NCBI GenBank assembly: GCA_024401855.1
Contig: JAKSKH010000009.1
Coordinates: 1 to 64,000, forward strand
From: Bacteroidales bacterium
Lineage (GTDB): Bacteria > Bacteroidota > Bacteroidia > Bacteroidales > UBA932
Reading direction: 5' to 3'
DNA: 64,000 bases
Shown: positions 17,785 to 26,006 of the stretch, one piece after another
Numbering within the stretch: position 1 is the first letter of the stretch
Layout: each line of letters starts with the position of its first letter
Notes under the pieces: generated by a model
Told to the model about the DNA's origin: nothing
The model's database searches: none
What the model saw: the letters and a program-made list of their open reading frames with translations, nothing else
Made by a program: the position numbers and the translations under genes

Positions 17785-18597
17785 CTATATTTCAGGGTTG
17801 ACTATAATTCTTCCGCAGTGCTCGCAGATGACGAGTTTCTTGCCGGAAGCTATGTCGATGAGACGCTGGGGAGTGATAGTGCAGAAGCATCCGCCGCAGG
17901 AATCCTCGTTGAATACGGGAACTACCGCAAGGTGGTTCTGGACGCTTGCGCAAATGCGCTCGTATGCACGGAGTGTCCTGTCATCTATCTTTGCCGCGCA
18001 GGCGTCGCGCTTCTCCCTCAGGGCCTTCTCCTCCTTTGCGGTGGACTCAACTATTGTGGAGAGCTCCTCCTTCTTGGCGGCAAGATCGTCTTCACGAAGG
18101 GTGATGCGGTCACCTATGCGCTCAAGCTCGGCCTTGCGTTCCTCGATGGCGGCCTTCGCCTCGGATATGTTCTTCTCACAGATGGCCCTGAGCAGTCCCT
18201 GATTCTCGATTTCCTTGTTTATGGAATCGTATTCACGGCTGTTGGTGATGTTGGCCAGCTGCTCGTTGTACTTCTGGATGTCAGCATCGAGTTCCACAAT
18301 CTGTTTTCTGGCAGAATCTATAGTCTGCACATATCCGTTTACAAGTTCTTCAATATGTGAACTTTTCCCTTTGAGCCCGGCGATTTCGTCCTCAAGCACG
18401 GCCACTTCTGCGGGAAGTTCTCCGCGAAGCTGCACCAGGCGCTCGATCTCGTTGTCAGCAGCCTGAAGTTCATAAAGGGTCTTGAGTTTCTCCTGAGTGT
18501 TCTGTTCCGATTCTGCAAAAGACTTCTGCAGAGACACAAAAGTTTCACGCTCGTCTATGGGAGTCTGAATTTTAACTGTTTTTTTGGTGGTTGCCAT
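17785..18597 (-). CDS. Coiled-coil protein with C4-type zinc ribbon
   Basis: A 270-residue protein with a long coiled coil (about residues 25-195, rich in Glu, Lys and Leu heptads) and a C-terminal zinc ribbon whose ligands are CGGCFC and CEHCGR. Proteins of this form are common in Bacteroidota and other bacteria (zf-RING_7/CdsZ type) and may bind nucleic acid or act in translation or secretion; the role here is not known. A TAtcTTTG box 25 bases upstream makes it the likely first gene of the minus-strand run. Confidence 0.85.
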   Translation of the reverse strand: MATTKKTVKIQTPIDERETFVSLQKSFAESEQNTQEKLKTLYELQAADNEIERLVQLRGELPAEVAVLEDEIAGLKGKSSHIEELVNGYVQTIDSARKQIVELDADIQKYNEQLANITNSREYDSINKEIENQGLLRAICEKNISEAKAAIEERKAELERIGDRITLREDDLAAKKEELSTIVESTAKEEKALREKRDACAAKIDDRTLRAYERICASVQNHLAVVPVFNEDSCGGCFCTITPQRLIDIASGKKLVICEHCGRIIVNPEI

Positions 18598-18621
18598 ATT
18601 TCTAGAAATAATATAGAATTA

Positions 18622-18629
18622 CAAAGATA
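18622..18629 (-). promoter_or_regulatory. Candidate -7 promoter element TAtcTTTG
   Basis: Read on the minus strand this is TATCTTTG, matching the Bacteroidota -7 consensus TAnnTTTG, 24 bases before the ATG of the zinc-ribbon gene. It lies in the only clear intergenic gap at the head of the run and would drive dnaB and the rnf genes behind it. The -33 region is not convincing. Confidence 0.55.
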
Positions 18630-18641
18630 CACAAATTTCCG

Positions 18642-18959
18642 TCATAAAGAACTCCGGACCTTAAGCAATTGTTCCCTGATAGCCTTCAGTGAATCCAATG
18701 CCCTGACGGTTCTGTCCACAGATTTCCTTTCGGCCGCAAGATATTTGCCGGCGCCATCCAGAGTCATTCCCTTTTCCTTGACGAGATAGTGTATCTGCTT
18801 CAGCGCTTCCAGGTCTTCGGCCGTGAAAAGCCTGTTCCCCTTTCCGTTCCTGTGGGGCTTTATCTCCTTGGGGAAGGAATTTGACCAGAATCTCACCAGA
18901 GATACGGACTCACCGAGGATCTCTGCAGCTTCGCTTATAGTATAAAACAATTTTTCCAT
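18642..18959 (-). CDS. MerR-family transcriptional regulator
   Basis: A 105-residue protein with an N-terminal winged helix of the MerR type (FYTISEAAEILGESVSLVRFW, then RNGKGNRLFTAEDL) and a short helical tail. No effector-binding domain is present. It follows two M23 peptidase genes with a 3-base gap. The pairing of a small MerR protein with M23 peptidases recurs in Bacteroidota, so a function in envelope or cell-cycle control is plausible but unproven. Confidence 0.85.
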   Translation of the reverse strand: MEKLFYTISEAAEILGESVSLVRFWSNSFPKEIKPHRNGKGNRLFTAEDLEALKQIHYLVKEKGMTLDGAGKYLAAERKSVDRTVRALDSLKAIREQLLKVRSSL

Positions 18960-18962
18960 AGG

Positions 18963-19910
18963 CTAATCCATTGATTGCATTGTATTTACTGACATATAAA
19001 GCATATTGGCGTACTCATCGGGGCCGACAGAGGCGAAAAGATAGTTCACGGGATCGACGGGATTCCCGTTTTTCAGAATCTCGTAATGCAGGTGCGGAGC
19101 AAAGGCTTTTCCGCTCATTCCTGCAGTTCCTATCTGCTGTCCGCCGGCCACTACATCACCCTTCTTCACGAGGGATGACTCAAGGTGCGAATAAACGGTC
19201 TCATATTCTCCGGCATGCCCCAGGGTAACGGTGAGGCCGGAACTCTTGCTGTTCGTGACGCTTTCCACCACCGCATCGGCCGATGCAAGGACAGGTGTTC
19301 CCCTTAGAACGAGAAAGTCGGCTCCCCTGTGAAAAACATAAGTGCCGTAGAAAGGATTCACCTTCTGCCCCGTCGAAGCGCCCATCTGCGGATAGCTTAT
19401 CCCTTCAACCGGTATGCGCATGGGAGGCAGGATCATGCCCTCCCGGCCCAGATACCACGCAATGCGGGCAAAAGCGCGGTCAACCCTCCCGGCCTGTTCC
19501 AGAATCCGGTCAGATTTGTCTCTGGCGTAACTGACCAGCTTCTCATCGGGAATGGTGTCGCTCGCGAAGAAATAGTCCAGAGAATTCATAGGGTCCACGT
19601 TAGGGGCTTCCGAATCGAAGACCTTAGAATAGATTTCGTTGTCTTTGTGCTGTATTATTGTAATTGCATCTTTCAGGGAATCCTCCATAGGCATCATGAG
19701 ATGGTAATTCTCGGAATATTCCCTGTTTATGGCGGCCAGCTTCTTTTCCTCCCCGGTGCTGAACAGGAAGGAGGCCAGAAGGTACACCACAACGGTCAAC
19801 GAAAGCGTGACAAGGAAGAACAGGAGCAGGAAACGGACCGTCTCCCACAATTTATGGGTGACAGCCCCGACCTTGAAGTTCCTCGGATCGAATTCGAGCT
19901 TAATTTTCAT
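18963..19910 (-). CDS. M23 family (LytM-type) metallopeptidase
   Basis: A 315-residue envelope protein with one N-terminal membrane helix (about residues 24-48), a helical linker and a C-terminal LytM domain that would cut peptidoglycan cross-bridges. The zinc ligands appear intact: His and Asp in HRGADF and the HLHYE motif, plus the active-site His in YSHLE. The ATG at 19910 is preferred (MKIKLEFDPRNFK); the frame to 19985 would extend into the preceding gene. It overlaps the upstream M23 gene by 11 bases. Confidence 0.88.
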   Translation of the reverse strand: MKIKLEFDPRNFKVGAVTHKLWETVRFLLLFFLVTLSLTVVVYLLASFLFSTGEEKKLAAINREYSENYHLMMPMEDSLKDAITIIQHKDNEIYSKVFDSEAPNVDPMNSLDYFFASDTIPDEKLVSYARDKSDRILEQAGRVDRAFARIAWYLGREGMILPPMRIPVEGISYPQMGASTGQKVNPFYGTYVFHRGADFLVLRGTPVLASADAVVESVTNSKSSGLTVTLGHAGEYETVYSHLESSLVKKGDVVAGGQQIGTAGMSGKAFAPHLHYEILKNGNPVDPVNYLFASVGPDEYANMLYMSVNTMQSMD

Positions 19911-20889
19911 TCCGTCTGTTCCTTTTAAGCAATTCCGTGGTGGAAATCCTTTTCCCGGACTCCGAATCGTTCTGCTTCTGAACAATCATCGACCTGTATT
20001 CCTCCACGGGCATGGACATGTCCATATAGTTCATGGGGTTCATCCTCTTCCCCTTGTACTCCACCTCATAGTGCAGATGCGGGCCGGTCGCCTTTCCGGT
20101 ACGCCCGACCGTGCCTATCCTCTCCCCACGCCTCACCTTCATGCCTGCCGCCACCTCAATCGTAGTCATATGGGCGTACAGAGTCCTGTATCCGTATCCG
20201 TGGTTGATTATGACCATATTGCCGTATCCGTGGAAACGGGGTTCCGCCTTCACGACCACACCATCCCCGGTCGCGTAGATGGGCGTGCCCTTGTCGCAGG
20301 CGAAGTCCTGCCCGGGATGGAATTCGTACCCGCCGTACACCGGATCCTTCCTGCCTCCGAAACCGCTGGACATCCTGACACGGCCCACAGGCATGATGGG
20401 AGGGATTGAAGGGACACAGGAAATCATTTCTCCGGCCTCCCCCGCCAGGACCATGACCGTGTCGAGAGACTCGTTCTGAATAACGGCCCTCCGCATCATG
20501 TCCTCTATCCTCGCCTTCGAAATGACTATGTCGTTCTCGAAACTGCGGGCTTCCGGAGAGCCGCTCCGCTGAACGCCGAGAAGGTCAAGTCCGTAGATGG
20601 AACGGTAGACGTTGTCGTCCCTCTCCTCGATTCCGGTAAGCACACTCTCGCAGGCATCCAGTTCCCTGGACATCAGGTCCATCTTGGCTTCCCACCTGGC
20701 TCTGGAGGCTTCCAGAATTGCGGTTTTGGGCAGCTTGAAGTGGAAAACGGAGACGTAAAGCCACAGATAAAGCGCAACCATACCCAGAGCCAGGACGACG
20801 ATTGCAATCCTCTGGATTGTCCTTGCCGTTCCGGACTCTTCATGAAGCTCATAAAGCAGAGTTTCAGGGTCGAAAAGATACTTGCGCAT
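19900..20889 (-). CDS. M23 family (LytM-type) metallopeptidase
   Basis: A 329-residue paralogue of the next gene: a membrane helix at about residues 27-50, a coiled linker and a LytM domain with HPGQDFA and HLHYE ligands and the SSGFGGRKDP lead-in, all intact. The two probably act together on the cell wall. Its ATG lies six bases after a TATATTTG box, so the transcript may have almost no leader. It is divergent from alaS with 96 bases between start codons. Confidence 0.9.
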   Translation of the reverse strand: MRKYLFDPETLLYELHEESGTARTIQRIAIVVLALGMVALYLWLYVSVFHFKLPKTAILEASRARWEAKMDLMSRELDACESVLTGIEERDDNVYRSIYGLDLLGVQRSGSPEARSFENDIVISKARIEDMMRRAVIQNESLDTVMVLAGEAGEMISCVPSIPPIMPVGRVRMSSGFGGRKDPVYGGYEFHPGQDFACDKGTPIYATGDGVVVKAEPRFHGYGNMVIINHGYGYRTLYAHMTTIEVAAGMKVRRGERIGTVGRTGKATGPHLHYEVEYKGKRMNPMNYMDMSMPVEEYRSMIVQKQNDSESGKRISTTELLKRNRRNEN

Positions 20890-20895
20890 AATCTA

Positions 20896-20903
20896 CAAAT
20901 ATA
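20896..20903 (-). promoter_or_regulatory. Candidate -7 promoter element TAtaTTTG
   Basis: On the minus strand this reads TATATTTG, an exact TAnnTTTG match, six bases before the ATG of the M23 gene. It is divergent from the alaS promoter 48 bases away. Confidence 0.55.
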
Positions 20904-20950
20904 GTCATTTTTCCAAAAAACAACCGTTTCGTTTTTACTGTAAAAAAGAG

Positions 20951-20958
20951 TACCTTTG
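20951..20958 (+). promoter_or_regulatory. Candidate -7 promoter element TAccTTTG for alaS
   Basis: TACCTTTG fits the Bacteroidota consensus TAnnTTTG exactly and lies 27 bases before the alaS ATG, leaving a leader of roughly 24 bases. A T-rich GTTTCGTTTTT stretch upstream may serve as the -33 region. Confidence 0.6.
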
Positions 20959-20985
20959 TAAGATTTAATATCAAAGGATAAAATT

Positions 20986-23598
20986 ATGACCTCTAAGGAA
21001 ATCAGACAGCAATTCCTTGACTTTTTCGCTTCGAAAAACCACACCGTCGTGCCTTCGGCCCCGATGGTGGTCAAGGGTGATCCGACGCTTATGTTCACAA
21101 ACGCCGGAATGAACCAGTTCAAAGATATTTTTCTAGGTAACGCTAAGTCAAAGTTCTACCGTGCAACTGACTCCCAGAAGTGCCTCCGCGTATCCGGAAA
21201 GCACAACGACCTCGAGGAGGTGGGGCATGACACATACCACCACACAATGTTCGAGATGCTCGGGAACTGGAGCTTCGGAGACTATTTCAAGAACGAAGCC
21301 ATCGACTGGGCTTGGGAGCTTCTCACCGAGGTTTACAAGATAGACAGGAATCTCCTCTACGCCACAATCTTCGAGGGATCCGACGAATGCCCCATGGACA
21401 TGGAGGCAAAACAGGCGTGGCTGCGTCATCTTCCTGAAGATCATATCGTTCTGGGAAACAAGCACGACAACTTTTGGGAAATGGGAGAAACCGGTCCCTG
21501 CGGTCCCTGCTCGGAGATACACATAGACATCAGGACAGCTGAAGAAAAAGCTTCCGGAATCGCCGGCCGCGACCTCGTAAACCAGTCGGACCCCCACGTA
21601 ATCGAGATATGGAACCTCGTGTTCATGCAGTTCGAGCGCAAGGCCGACGGTCACCTTGAAACTCTGCCCGCAAAACACATAGACACAGGTATGGGTTTCG
21701 AGCGCCTGTGCGCAGTGCTCCAGGGGAAGAATTCCAACTACGACAGCGACGTGTTCACCGGAATGCTCGCAAAGATAGGAGAGATCTCCGGACACAGGTA
21801 CGGAGAATCCAAGGAAGCCGATGTGGCAATGCGCGTGATCGCAGACCACATCCGCGCCATCAGTTTCTCCATCGCCGACGGGCAGCTTCCCTCCAACGTC
21901 AAGGCAGGATATGTCATCCGCCGCATCCTCAGGCGGGCTGTACGCTACGGATTCACCTTCCTCGACCTTAAGGAACCGTTCCTGTGCAGACTTGTACCGC
22001 AGCTTATCAGCGACATGGGAGAGGCCTACCCCGAGCTTCCTGCACAGCAGAAACTTATAGAAAACGTCATCAGGGAAGAAGAGATGGCCTTCCTGCGCAC
22101 CCTCGACAGGGGAATCAGGTTCCTCTCAGACTATATGGCAGCGCACAGGGATGATGCCGAAAAGAAGGTCAGCGGCGTTGACGCGTTCACCCTTTACGAC
22201 ACTTTCGGCTTCCCCATCGATTTGACCCAGCTCATCGCGTCCGAAAACGGATACAGCATCGATATGGACGGGTTCAACGTGGAGCTTCAGAAGCAGAAGG
22301 ACCGCGCCCGCAACGCCACCGCCAACGAATTCGGCGACTGGGAGGAGTTCTATCCCGGGGAGGTGGAATTCAAGGGCTACGACAAACTCGAGTTCACCGA
22401 CGTCAGGCTCCTGCGCTGCAGGACTGTCGTTTCCAAGGGCAAGACCCTGTATCAGCTTGTATTCAACTATACTCCGTTCTACCCTGAGAAGGGAGGACAG
22501 GTGGGAGATACCGGATACATCATCTCGGAAGAAGGAGAGAGGATTGCCATCCTCAACACTGTGGAGGAGAACAAGCTCATCATCCACATTGCCGAGAGAA
22601 TCCCCCGGAACTGCCGCAGCGCCTTCTCCCTCCACGTTGACAGGGAACGCCGCCTTGCCATCACCAATAACCACACGGCCACGCACCTTCTTGACCAGGC
22701 CCTCCGCGAGATTCTCGGAAAGCATGTGGAGCAGAAGGGATCCTTCGTGGGCCCCGACTACTTCCGCTTCGATTTCTCCCACTTCGCCAAGGTGACGGAA
22801 GAGGAGCTTGAAAAGGTGGAGGACAGGGTGAACGAGCTCATCCGGGCCAACAACGCCCGCGAAGAGAACCGCCACGCATCCATGGAAGAGGCGAAGGCCA
22901 TGGGAGCCATCGCCCTCTTCGGTGAGAAATACGGAGACAGGGTGCGCGTCATCAAGTTCGGCGACTCCGTAGAGCTCTGCGGAGGCTGCCATGCAGACGC
23001 AACGGGCCAGATAGGGCTCTTCAAGATAGTCGGCGAGAGTGCCGTCGCAGCCGGAATCCGACGCATAGAGGCAGTCAGCGGCATTGCCGCCATCAACCGC
23101 GTCAAGGATACCGAATCTTCCGTGAAGCAGATCAGGGGCCTGCTCAACAACGCCCCCAACATCATTTCCGCGCTGAGCAAGCTCATCGAGGACAACAATG
23201 CCTATAAGAAGCAGGCGGAGGAAGACGAGAAGAAGAGGGCGAAGATGCTCACCGACAGCATCATCAGTGGCGCCGAAACCATCAACGGAATCAAAGTTGC
23301 AAAATACACCGACACGAAGCGCAACCCTGTGCTCGTACGTTCCATCGCCACGAACGTTCAGAAGACGGCGGAGAACACGGCTTTCCTTGCGGCTTTCGAG
23401 TTCGAAGGCAAGCCTCAGCTCATAATCGCCTACTCCAATGATCTGGTCAAGGCCGGACACAATGCCGGAGCGGACATTCGCGAAGCCGCCAAGTTCATTC
23501 AGGGCGGAGGCGGCGGTCAGCCCGGTATGGCTACCGCAGGAGGAAGGGACTGCGCCGGACTCGGCAAAGCCCTTGAATACCTCGTATCGAAACTGTAA
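20986..23598 (+). CDS. alaS: Alanyl-tRNA synthetase
   Basis: An 870-residue class II synthetase that charges tRNA-Ala and proofreads mischarged Ser or Gly. The catalytic domain shows TFTNAGMNQFKDIFLG and HHTMFEMLGNWSFGDYF. The editing domain has the zinc-binding NNHTATHLLD and CGGCHADATGQIG, and the C-terminal domain includes GGGGGQPGMATAGG. The length is normal and no frameshift is seen. Its stop codon overlaps the ATG of the next gene (TAATG), pointing to coupled translation. Confidence 0.97.
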   Translation: MTSKEIRQQFLDFFASKNHTVVPSAPMVVKGDPTLMFTNAGMNQFKDIFLGNAKSKFYRATDSQKCLRVSGKHNDLEEVGHDTYHHTMFEMLGNWSFGDYFKNEAIDWAWELLTEVYKIDRNLLYATIFEGSDECPMDMEAKQAWLRHLPEDHIVLGNKHDNFWEMGETGPCGPCSEIHIDIRTAEEKASGIAGRDLVNQSDPHVIEIWNLVFMQFERKADGHLETLPAKHIDTGMGFERLCAVLQGKNSNYDSDVFTGMLAKIGEISGHRYGESKEADVAMRVIADHIRAISFSIADGQLPSNVKAGYVIRRILRRAVRYGFTFLDLKEPFLCRLVPQLISDMGEAYPELPAQQKLIENVIREEEMAFLRTLDRGIRFLSDYMAAHRDDAEKKVSGVDAFTLYDTFGFPIDLTQLIASENGYSIDMDGFNVELQKQKDRARNATANEFGDWEEFYPGEVEFKGYDKLEFTDVRLLRCRTVVSKGKTLYQLVFNYTPFYPEKGGQVGDTGYIISEEGERIAILNTVEENKLIIHIAERIPRNCRSAFSLHVDRERRLAITNNHTATHLLDQALREILGKHVEQKGSFVGPDYFRFDFSHFAKVTEEELEKVEDRVNELIRANNAREENRHASMEEAKAMGAIALFGEKYGDRVRVIKFGDSVELCGGCHADATGQIGLFKIVGESAVAAGIRRIEAVSGIAAINRVKDTESSVKQIRGLLNNAPNIISALSKLIEDNNAYKKQAEEDEKKRAKMLTDSIISGAETINGIKVAKYTDTKRNPVLVRSIATNVQKTAENTAFLAAFEFEGKPQLIIAYSNDLVKAGHNAGADIREAAKFIQGGGGGQPGMATAGGRDCAGLGKALEYLVSKL

Positions 23599-26006
23599 TG
23601 AAGAAACTGGACAGATTCCTGCTCAAGTCATTCATCGGGCCGTTCATTGCAATCCTTTTCATTGTAATCTTCATCCTGATGATGCAGTTCCTGTGGCTCT
23701 ACATAGATGAGCTGGTGGGGAAGGGGCTCGGTCTGCTCACAGTTATTGAATTCATGTTCTGGGGCATATGCAGCACTGCACTGCCTCTTGCACTGCCTCT
23801 CGCGACCCTGCTGGCCGGAATCATGACCATAGGGTCCATGGCGGAGAACAACGAATACATGGCCATCAAGGCGGCCGGAGTTTCCTTCGGCCGCATGATA
23901 AGGCCCCTGATAATCACTTCCTTCATTATCAGCATCGGTGCATTCTTCGTGCTCAATAATCTTGTACCCAAGGCATACAACGAGATCTACACGCTCAGGG
24001 ACGATATCAGCAAGACCAAGGAGACCATCAAGATTCCGTCCGGAACATTCTATGACGGCATTGAAGGCTATATCCTGCGCACGGAAGACCAGACGGAAGG
24101 CGGAACTCTCGTGGGCGTGATGGTCTACGACCATACAGGGAACAAGGGGAACACAGCCCTTACCCTGGCCGACTCCGCAACCATCAAGATGTCCAAAACG
24201 AAGGATTATCTCGACTTTACCCTGTACAACGGAACGAACTATCAGGAGACAAATATCAAGAAGTACAAAGACACGACCCTCCAGCTCAACCAGATCAACT
24301 TCGAACAGCAGAAACTCATAATCCCCCTGGCCAACTATTCCTTCGAGAAATCCGATTCGACCAGATTCGGAGACCAGAGCAAAGCGATGAACTACGGTCA
24401 GCTGAAACGGGGTCACGACTCTCTCACGCTGGTAATGTCAGACAAGATAGGGGCAATCTACAGACGGTATAACAATGCTCTTCCCCTGGTGGCAAAGACT
24501 CAGCTGGACACATCAAGAAAGGGCGGGGCACAGACGCTTTTCCACTCCGAGGACTACCTCAGGTGGGAAAACCCCCTCGGCGAAATCAACGCGTACAGAA
24601 ATGCTGCGGCCCACATTTCAAGGGTGGCCGACGAAGTCCGGATGTCCGGAACGGAAATATATGAGCCCGAGTTCTATCTGCGTCACGCCGACCTGGAAAT
24701 CTGGAAGAAATTCGCACAGGCGCTCGCCTGTTTCATCCTATTCTTCATAGGCGCCCCGCTAGGGGCTCTCATCAAGAAAGGCGGGCTCGGCACAGGAATG
24801 ATCATCTCCGTTCTTTTCTTCGTACTCTACTGGGTGGTTGACATTTCCGGGACCAAACTTGCCGGAGACGGCTCCATCCCCACTTTCAGCGGGGCGTTCA
24901 TCTCGTCTTTCGTGCTGGGGCCCATCGGAGTGTTCTTTACATGGAAGGCTATTCACGATTCAGATATTTTGAGCAAGTTGGACAATTTCAAAATCTGGCG
25001 CCACAAGGTCTGGAGCCATATCCTGCGTATCTTCAAGCCTGTACGCATTGTATTTATGGGCACACCGGAATTCGCGGTGGCCTCTCTTGACAGACTTGTA
25101 AGCAATAAGTTCAACGTGGTTGGAGTTGTTACCGTGGCCGACAAGCCCAGCGGACGCGGTCTCAAGCTCAACGAAAGCGCCGTCAAGCAGTACGCAACGG
25201 CTCACGGCATCCCGGTACTCCAGCCTGTCCGTCTCAAGGATCCCGAGTTCCTTGAATCGCTCCGCGCATTCAAGGCCGACATGTTTGTTGTGGTTGCTTT
25301 CAGGATGCTTCCGGAAGAAGTCTGGAAGATGCCACGGATGGGTACGTTCAACCTGCACGCCGCACTCCTTCCCCAGTACCGTGGGGCTGCGCCCATAAAC
25401 TGGGCTGTCATCAACGGGGAAAGAGTCACCGGAGTCACCACATTCATGCTGGACAAGGATATCGATACCGGTGCAATCATCTACAGGCAGGACACCCTTA
25501 TAGGTCCTGAAGAGACTGCAGGAGAAGTGCACGACAGGCTTATGGAAATCGGTGCGGACCTTGTTGTCCAGACCGTGGAGGCTCTTGTTCAGAAGAACGT
25601 GGAGGTGAGGGTACAGCGCTCATTCATACAGGGGCAGGAGGAACTCAAGCCGGCGCCAAAGCTTACGCGCGAGCTCTGCAATATAAACTGGAACGACACT
25701 ACCACTCGGATTTACAACCTCATCCGCGGTCTGAGCCCCTGTCCGACAGCATTCACTGAACTGGTAAAGATCGGTGACGCTGAAAGCAGTCCGGTGCAGC
25801 TGAAGATATTCAAGGCCGGGAAGATGACGGCATCCGCAGAACCGGGAACCATTCTCAGCGACGGAAAGTCCTATCTGGCCATCGCAACCTCGGACGGCGC
25901 GATTTCCATCAAGGACCTTCAGATTCAGGGGAAGAAACGGATGAATGTGGAGGATTTCCTCAGAGGCTTCCGTTCAATCACCGACTACAGCTGCAGGAAA
26001 GGCTAG
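23598..26006 (+). CDS. Fusion of LptF/LptG-type permease and methionyl-tRNA formyltransferase
   Basis: An 802-residue open frame joining two normally separate proteins. Residues 1 to about 440 are an LptF/LptG (YjgP/YjgQ) permease: six membrane helices around a periplasmic domain, for lipopolysaccharide export. After a basic linker, residues 482-802 are a full Fmt: RIVFMGTPEFAV, catalytic N585 and H587 in FNLHAALLPQYRG, and D623 in DIDTG, with the 38-residue N-to-D spacing of E. coli Fmt (N106, H108, D144). Where Fmt would begin with Met the codon is GTA, and no ATG, GTG or TTG is seen in the codons just upstream, so Fmt is probably made as part of the fusion. It would hold a cytoplasmic initiation enzyme at the inner membrane. 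Its stop shares bases with the convergent next gene. Confidence 0.85.
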   Translation: MKKLDRFLLKSFIGPFIAILFIVIFILMMQFLWLYIDELVGKGLGLLTVIEFMFWGICSTALPLALPLATLLAGIMTIGSMAENNEYMAIKAAGVSFGRMIRPLIITSFIISIGAFFVLNNLVPKAYNEIYTLRDDISKTKETIKIPSGTFYDGIEGYILRTEDQTEGGTLVGVMVYDHTGNKGNTALTLADSATIKMSKTKDYLDFTLYNGTNYQETNIKKYKDTTLQLNQINFEQQKLIIPLANYSFEKSDSTRFGDQSKAMNYGQLKRGHDSLTLVMSDKIGAIYRRYNNALPLVAKTQLDTSRKGGAQTLFHSEDYLRWENPLGEINAYRNAAAHISRVADEVRMSGTEIYEPEFYLRHADLEIWKKFAQALACFILFFIGAPLGALIKKGGLGTGMIISVLFFVLYWVVDISGTKLAGDGSIPTFSGAFISSFVLGPIGVFFTWKAIHDSDILSKLDNFKIWRHKVWSHILRIFKPVRIVFMGTPEFAVASLDRLVSNKFNVVGVVTVADKPSGRGLKLNESAVKQYATAHGIPVLQPVRLKDPEFLESLRAFKADMFVVVAFRMLPEEVWKMPRMGTFNLHAALLPQYRGAAPINWAVINGERVTGVTTFMLDKDIDTGAIIYRQDTLIGPEETAGEVHDRLMEIGADLVVQTVEALVQKNVEVRVQRSFIQGQEELKPAPKLTRELCNINWNDTTTRIYNLIRGLSPCPTAFTELVKIGDAESSPVQLKIFKAGKMTASAEPGTILSDGKSYLAIATSDGAISIKDLQIQGKKRMNVEDFLRGFRSITDYSCRKG

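Noticed and set aside
22126..23460. Minus-strand open frame of 444 codons inside alaS
   Set aside because: Fully antisense to a canonical alaS, without recognisable motifs; a shadow of the coding strand.
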